Positions 5,831 through 8,033 of a DNA stretch of 8,033 nt are shown here, piece after piece; the first letter of the stretch is position 1; every line of letters begins with the position of its first letter. Below the pieces are notes generated by a model. The model was not told the DNA's origin. It worked only from the letters and a program-made list of their open reading frames with translations, and ran no database searches. This DNA is from Cyclobacteriaceae bacterium. Its GTDB lineage: Bacteria; Bacteroidota; Bacteroidia; Cytophagales; Cyclobacteriaceae. The translations under genes and the position numbers were made by a program. The DNA is taken from assembly GCA_025358195.1 (NCBI GenBank), contig JANYKP010000492.1:1-8033 (forward strand), in the 5' to 3' direction.

Positions 5831-7113
5831 TACCCTGCCAACTCATTCACAACCACCAACGCCCTATCAATCTCCTCCGGACTATTAAAAATATGCGTAC
5901 AATGCCTCACCCCAAACTGATCTCCCTGCGAGCGGGGCCGCATCCGGGCTTTTTCCCAGTACGCGTCCTGGATTTTTGTGCCGGTCAGGCCTTCAATATT
6001 ATACACGGTAATGCCTGCACACATCGCTTCATCTGTCGGTGAAAATATTTTTACTTTATTATTTTTTCGAAGGCCCGTACGCAGCCGTTCACCCAGGAAC
6101 TTGATGCGCGCATAGACTTTCTCCGGTCCGATTTCGTTGTGGAAGTCCAGCGCAGCCTCCAATCCTTTTAACACCGGAAAATTTCCGGTACCGCGTTGCG
6201 TGAAACGGAATCCTTCGTCTTCGTGATTGTCCCAGCGGCCGCTAGCCACAGTAGTCCAGATATCCTTCATACGACTGGCTTTTACATACATAAAGCCTGT
6301 TCCCGGAGGAGCGCCTATCCATTTGTGAAAGCATCCCACATACGTATCACAGCCAAGATCCTGTACATCCACTTTTATTTGGCCGATGGTTTGTGCACCG
6401 TCAATCACGGTAAAAATTCCGCGCTTGTGTGCTTCTGCGCAAATTTCTTTTATCGGAAGAATGGCGCCGCTGCCCGTGATCATGTGCGACAGCATCAGCA
6501 CTTTGGTTCTTTGCGTCAGCGCTTTGACAATGATATCATACACTTCAACAGGACTATGCGCAGGTTTTGGTACCGCCACGGTTTTGAAAACGGCTCCATA
6601 CCTTTTCTCTTTCACAAGCCATCCTCCCTTACCACCCGAATGTTCCTGGTCGGTCGTTAAAATTTCTTCACCCGGCTGCAGGGTGATGCCATTGGCGATG
6701 TAACTCATGCTGTTAGTCACGTTGTCGGTCATGGCGATTTCGGACGCTGTGGCATTTATCAGATTAGCTACTTTCGTGCGAATACTCATCAGATTGTTGT
6801 AGCCACTGATGAATTCTTCTTTGTTGTCATCCTTATAAGCCCAGTCCGCTACATGTTCTGATATATAGCGAAGGTGCTCCACCATTTTATCGACCACTAC
6901 ACGAGGCATGGCTCCCACCGTGCCCGGGTTAAAGAAAACCGTATCCTTTGTTAATGGAAATTGATCTCTGATTTTCTTCCAAAAGAGTGGATCATCACCA
7001 TCTGGAAATGGTGTGTCACCCACCGGACTGATTTCCCCAAACACTTGCGCGCTGGTAAGAGCCAGACTGCTGAGTCCAAGGGTTTTTAAAATGCTTCTTC
7101 TGGAAATATTCAT
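5830..7113 (-). CDS. Tat-exported class V aminotransferase-fold PLP enzyme
   Basis: This 427-residue protein belongs to the fold-type I, class V aminotransferase superfamily (cysteine desulfurase, isopenicillin-N epimerase and EgtE relatives). The N-terminus SRRSILK (4-10) is a twin-arginine motif followed by a hydrophobic stretch (11-26), so the folded, cofactor-loaded enzyme is probably sent to the periplasm. Active-site signs in order: FFNPGTVGAMP (60-70, substrate end), TDNVTNSMSYIANG (129-142, phosphate region), DQEHSG (155-160, where a stacking His is usual), DGAQ (238-241, Asp to the pyridine nitrogen), and FHKWIGAPPGTGF (262-274) with K264 as the Schiff-base lysine. TQRGTGNFP (305-313) fits the family's T-x-x-GT-x-N/D site. 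All key residues look present. The reaction cannot be assigned from sequence; amino-acid epimerase, C-S lyase or desulfurase are possible. It is divergent from the SET gene and appears to be transcribed alone; its stop TAG abuts a heptamer array. Confidence 0.9.
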   Translation of the reverse strand: MNISRRSILKTLGLSSLALTSAQVFGEISPVGDTPFPDGDDPLFWKKIRDQFPLTKDTVFFNPGTVGAMPRVVVDKMVEHLRYISEHVADWAYKDDNKEEFISGYNNLMSIRTKVANLINATASEIAMTDNVTNSMSYIANGITLQPGEEILTTDQEHSGGKGGWLVKEKRYGAVFKTVAVPKPAHSPVEVYDIIVKALTQRTKVLMLSHMITGSGAILPIKEICAEAHKRGIFTVIDGAQTIGQIKVDVQDLGCDTYVGCFHKWIGAPPGTGFMYVKASRMKDIWTTVASGRWDNHEDEGFRFTQRGTGNFPVLKGLEAALDFHNEIGPEKVYARIKFLGERLRTGLRKNNKVKIFSPTDEAMCAGITVYNIEGLTGTKIQDAYWEKARMRPRSQGDQFGVRHCTHIFNSPEEIDRALVVVNELAG

Positions 7114-7156
7114 GTTTTTATAGTTGATATTTGAAGGATGTGTCTCAAGCTACTTC

Positions 7157-7249
7157 ATTTTGGCTAAAGTCATTAAGATGATCGCCAAATAACCCCGACC
7201 TTAAGGTTGGGGATATTCAAGTCCACCCCACATGGACTTTAGTCCAACC
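7157..7249. repeat. Cluster of short palindromes in the divergent intergenic region
   Basis: Between the two divergent genes lie, in order, ATTTTGGCTAAAG (7157-7169, an exact copy of 278-290), CCCCGACCTTAAGGTTGGGG (7193-7212, 8-bp arms with one mismatch), AAGTCCA/TGGACTT (7219-7225 with 7233-7239, perfect, 7-base loop) and TGGACT-TT-AGTCCA (7233-7246). GGTTGG (7205-7210) can also pair with CCAACC (7244-7249) to enclose the middle stem, so alternative folds compete. It resembles dispersed intergenic palindromic elements of Bacteroidota. It may also form part of the SET gene's leader or a two-way terminator, but that is inference. Confidence 0.6.
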
Positions 7250-7308
7250 GGACATTTTAAATGCACTAATAATTCCCGCAAAGACTTGAAGTTACCTGAA
7301 TTTTCTAA

Positions 7309-7725
7309 ATGACCGTTTCCGAAAAACATCTTTTCATCAAAAAATCCCAACTGCCTCGTGCCGGCAAAGGACTGTTCACCCGGATCGACATTCAGAAAGG
7401 CGACCGAATTATTGAATATAAGGGACGCCATCAGCCCTGGAAGGATGTAAAGGACCAGGATGGATACAATGATTATCTCTTACGACTTAATCGCACGATG
7501 GCAATCAACGCCCTCTATTCTAAATATGCTTTGGGCAGGTATGCCAACGATGCGGCAGGCCTCACCCGGATTAAAGAGCTTCGTAATAATTCCGAATATT
7601 TAATCTATGGAAATCGTTGCTTTATCGAAGCCACCCGCAACATCTACCGTGGAGAGGAGATATTTGTGAGTTACGGAAAGGAGTTTTGGGAATTAAAAAG
7701 AAGGATTTTGGCTACCACCATTTGA
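7309..7725 (+). CDS. Small SET-domain protein (putative protein-lysine methyltransferase)
   Basis: This 138-residue protein consists almost entirely of a SET domain, which transfers a methyl group from S-adenosylmethionine to lysine. Visible motifs: AGKGLFTRIDIQKGDRIIEY (18-37; the G-x-G of the SAM site and first strands), GRYANDA (76-82), which corresponds to the R-F/Y-x-N-H-S motif, NNSEYLIY (93-100), and YRGEEIFVSYGKEFW (113-127), which matches the C-terminal GEE-ltxxYG motif with the catalytic-type tyrosine Y122. The usual His of N-H is replaced by Asp, as also happens in some short bacterial SET proteins. There are no pre- or post-SET cysteines and no signal peptide, so it is cytoplasmic. 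The start is fixed: an in-frame TAA (7306-7308) directly precedes ATG 7309. No Shine-Dalgarno sequence is seen. The substrate is unknown; ribosomal or nucleoid proteins are plausible. It stands alone, facing away from the PLP enzyme. Confidence 0.85.
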   Translation: MTVSEKHLFIKKSQLPRAGKGLFTRIDIQKGDRIIEYKGRHQPWKDVKDQDGYNDYLLRLNRTMAINALYSKYALGRYANDAAGLTRIKELRNNSEYLIYGNRCFIEATRNIYRGEEIFVSYGKEFWELKRRILATTI

Positions 7726-7739
7726 ATCCTCCAATGCCA

Positions 7740-7882
7740 CTCTGTGCATCTCTGTGTGCATTGCTCTGTGCCCTTTGTGTTATAAAATCCAACCCCCCTT
7801 CGCAGGCCATACTCCAAGTACTTGGTTGACGGATTTTTTAACACTGAGATGCACAGAGGAATGCACACGAAGTTGCACAGAG
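7740..7882. repeat. 143-bp imperfect inverted repeat of CTCTGTG units (MITE- or REP-like)
   Basis: The left arm (7740-7790) begins CTCTGTGCATCTCTGTGTGC and ends TAAAATCC. The right arm (7831-7882), read in reverse complement, begins CTCTGTGCAACTTCGTGTGC and ends AAAAAATCC. The two align over about 51 bp with one gap and about 10 mismatches. CTCTGTG occurs at 7740, 7750 and 7764 in the left arm. The 40-bp centre (7791-7830) contains a perfect 12-bp palindrome CCAAGTACTTGG (7814-7825). It encodes no protein. It could fold as a long hairpin in RNA from the SET gene and so act as a transcript end, or be a dispersed non-autonomous element. Confidence 0.8.
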
Positions 7883-7909
7883 AAATACTGCCACGGCTCC
7901 TACCACCTG

Positions 7910-7941
7910 TTAGCTTAATCTTTTGGTTCTACGTATTTTTG
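7910..7941 (+). promoter_or_regulatory. Candidate promoter for the gene starting at 7981
   Basis: TATTTTTG at 7934-7941 fits the Bacteroidota -7 consensus TAnnTTTG. Twenty bases upstream is TTAG (7910-7913), three of four matches to the -33 TTTG box. The transcript would start near 7948 and carry a leader of roughly 33 bases. Consensus matching only; such boxes arise often by chance in AT-rich DNA. Confidence 0.35.
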
Positions 7942-7980
7942 AGTCCGCAAGCCTTTAGCGCCTAATTATTTCAAACGTAC

Positions 7981-8033
7981 ATGAGCCAGCAGACGATTTC
8001 ACCTGAAAAAACCGAAAAGAAGAATCTCGCCGG
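7981..8033 (+). CDS. N-terminal fragment of an unidentified protein
   Basis: An open frame begins at ATG 7981 and runs off the right edge after 17 codons (MSQQTISPEKTEKKNLA plus a partial Gly codon). The start is hydrophilic and charged, as in many cytoplasmic N-termini ahead of a first membrane helix or a soluble domain; nothing assigns a family. Support comes from the promoter-like box 40 bases upstream and from the open frame itself, which is too short to be strong evidence. Confidence 0.45.
   Translation, partial: MSQQTISPEKTEKKNLA

Noticed and set aside
6196..6703. Two plus-strand open frames inside the PLP enzyme gene
   Set aside because: They lie antisense to the cofactor-binding region of a well-supported gene and show no recognisable motif.
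7201..7431. Minus-strand open frame across the start of the SET gene (and 7617-7868 frames at its end)
   Set aside because: They run through palindromes and repeat arms and oppose a well-supported SET domain.

Overview
The window looks like a chromosomal segment of a Bacteroidota bacterium, probably of the Cytophagales/Chitinophagales kind. The grounds are protein families common in that phylum (TIR-TolB-like-TPR membrane proteins, a four-helix-bundle S23/IVP protein, a Tat-exported class V aminotransferase), no clear Shine-Dalgarno sequences at the starts, and possible TAnnTTTG promoter boxes. This is inferred from family resemblance, not from a search.

Layout. Positions 1-164 (minus) hold the first 54 codons of an ABC exporter subunit. 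Positions 310-2490 and 2544-4733 (both minus) are two tandem paralogues with the same plan: cytoplasmic TIR domain, one transmembrane helix, TolB/FlgO-like domain, then a TPR-like C-terminal half. Upstream of them on the same strand is a small unrecognised protein (4795-5250). These three genes are 61 and 53 bp apart and could be one transcript, read from a candidate promoter near 5290-5320. The second TIR gene should start at 4731-4733, not at the longer in-frame ATG at 4874.

Positions 5300-5830 form a repeat-rich patch. A four-helix-bundle gene, broken by an internal out-of-frame deletion, lies between opposed arrays of a degenerate 7-bp repeat (TAATCGG type). Its 3' end is duplicated as a 72-bp direct repeat, and the second copy reaches the stop codon of the next gene. 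That gene (5830-7113, minus) encodes a Tat-exported class V aminotransferase-fold PLP enzyme. It is divergent from a small SET-domain protein (7309-7725, plus), with a cluster of short palindromes between them. Downstream of the SET gene is a 143-bp imperfect inverted repeat built on CTCTGTG units, then a candidate promoter and the first 17 codons of an unidentified plus-strand gene.

How the parts may work together. The TIR pair keeps the predicted NADase glutamate (W-x-x-E) and could pass a signal from the TolB/TPR part, probably periplasmic, to a cytoplasmic TIR effector; this is inference. The DNA for the second half of the two TIR domains is about 95% identical, including at silent sites, while the flanking parts have diverged, which suggests recent gene conversion. 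The intergenic DNA is unusual in holding several unrelated families of short-period or palindromic repeats. One of them has become part of a coding sequence.
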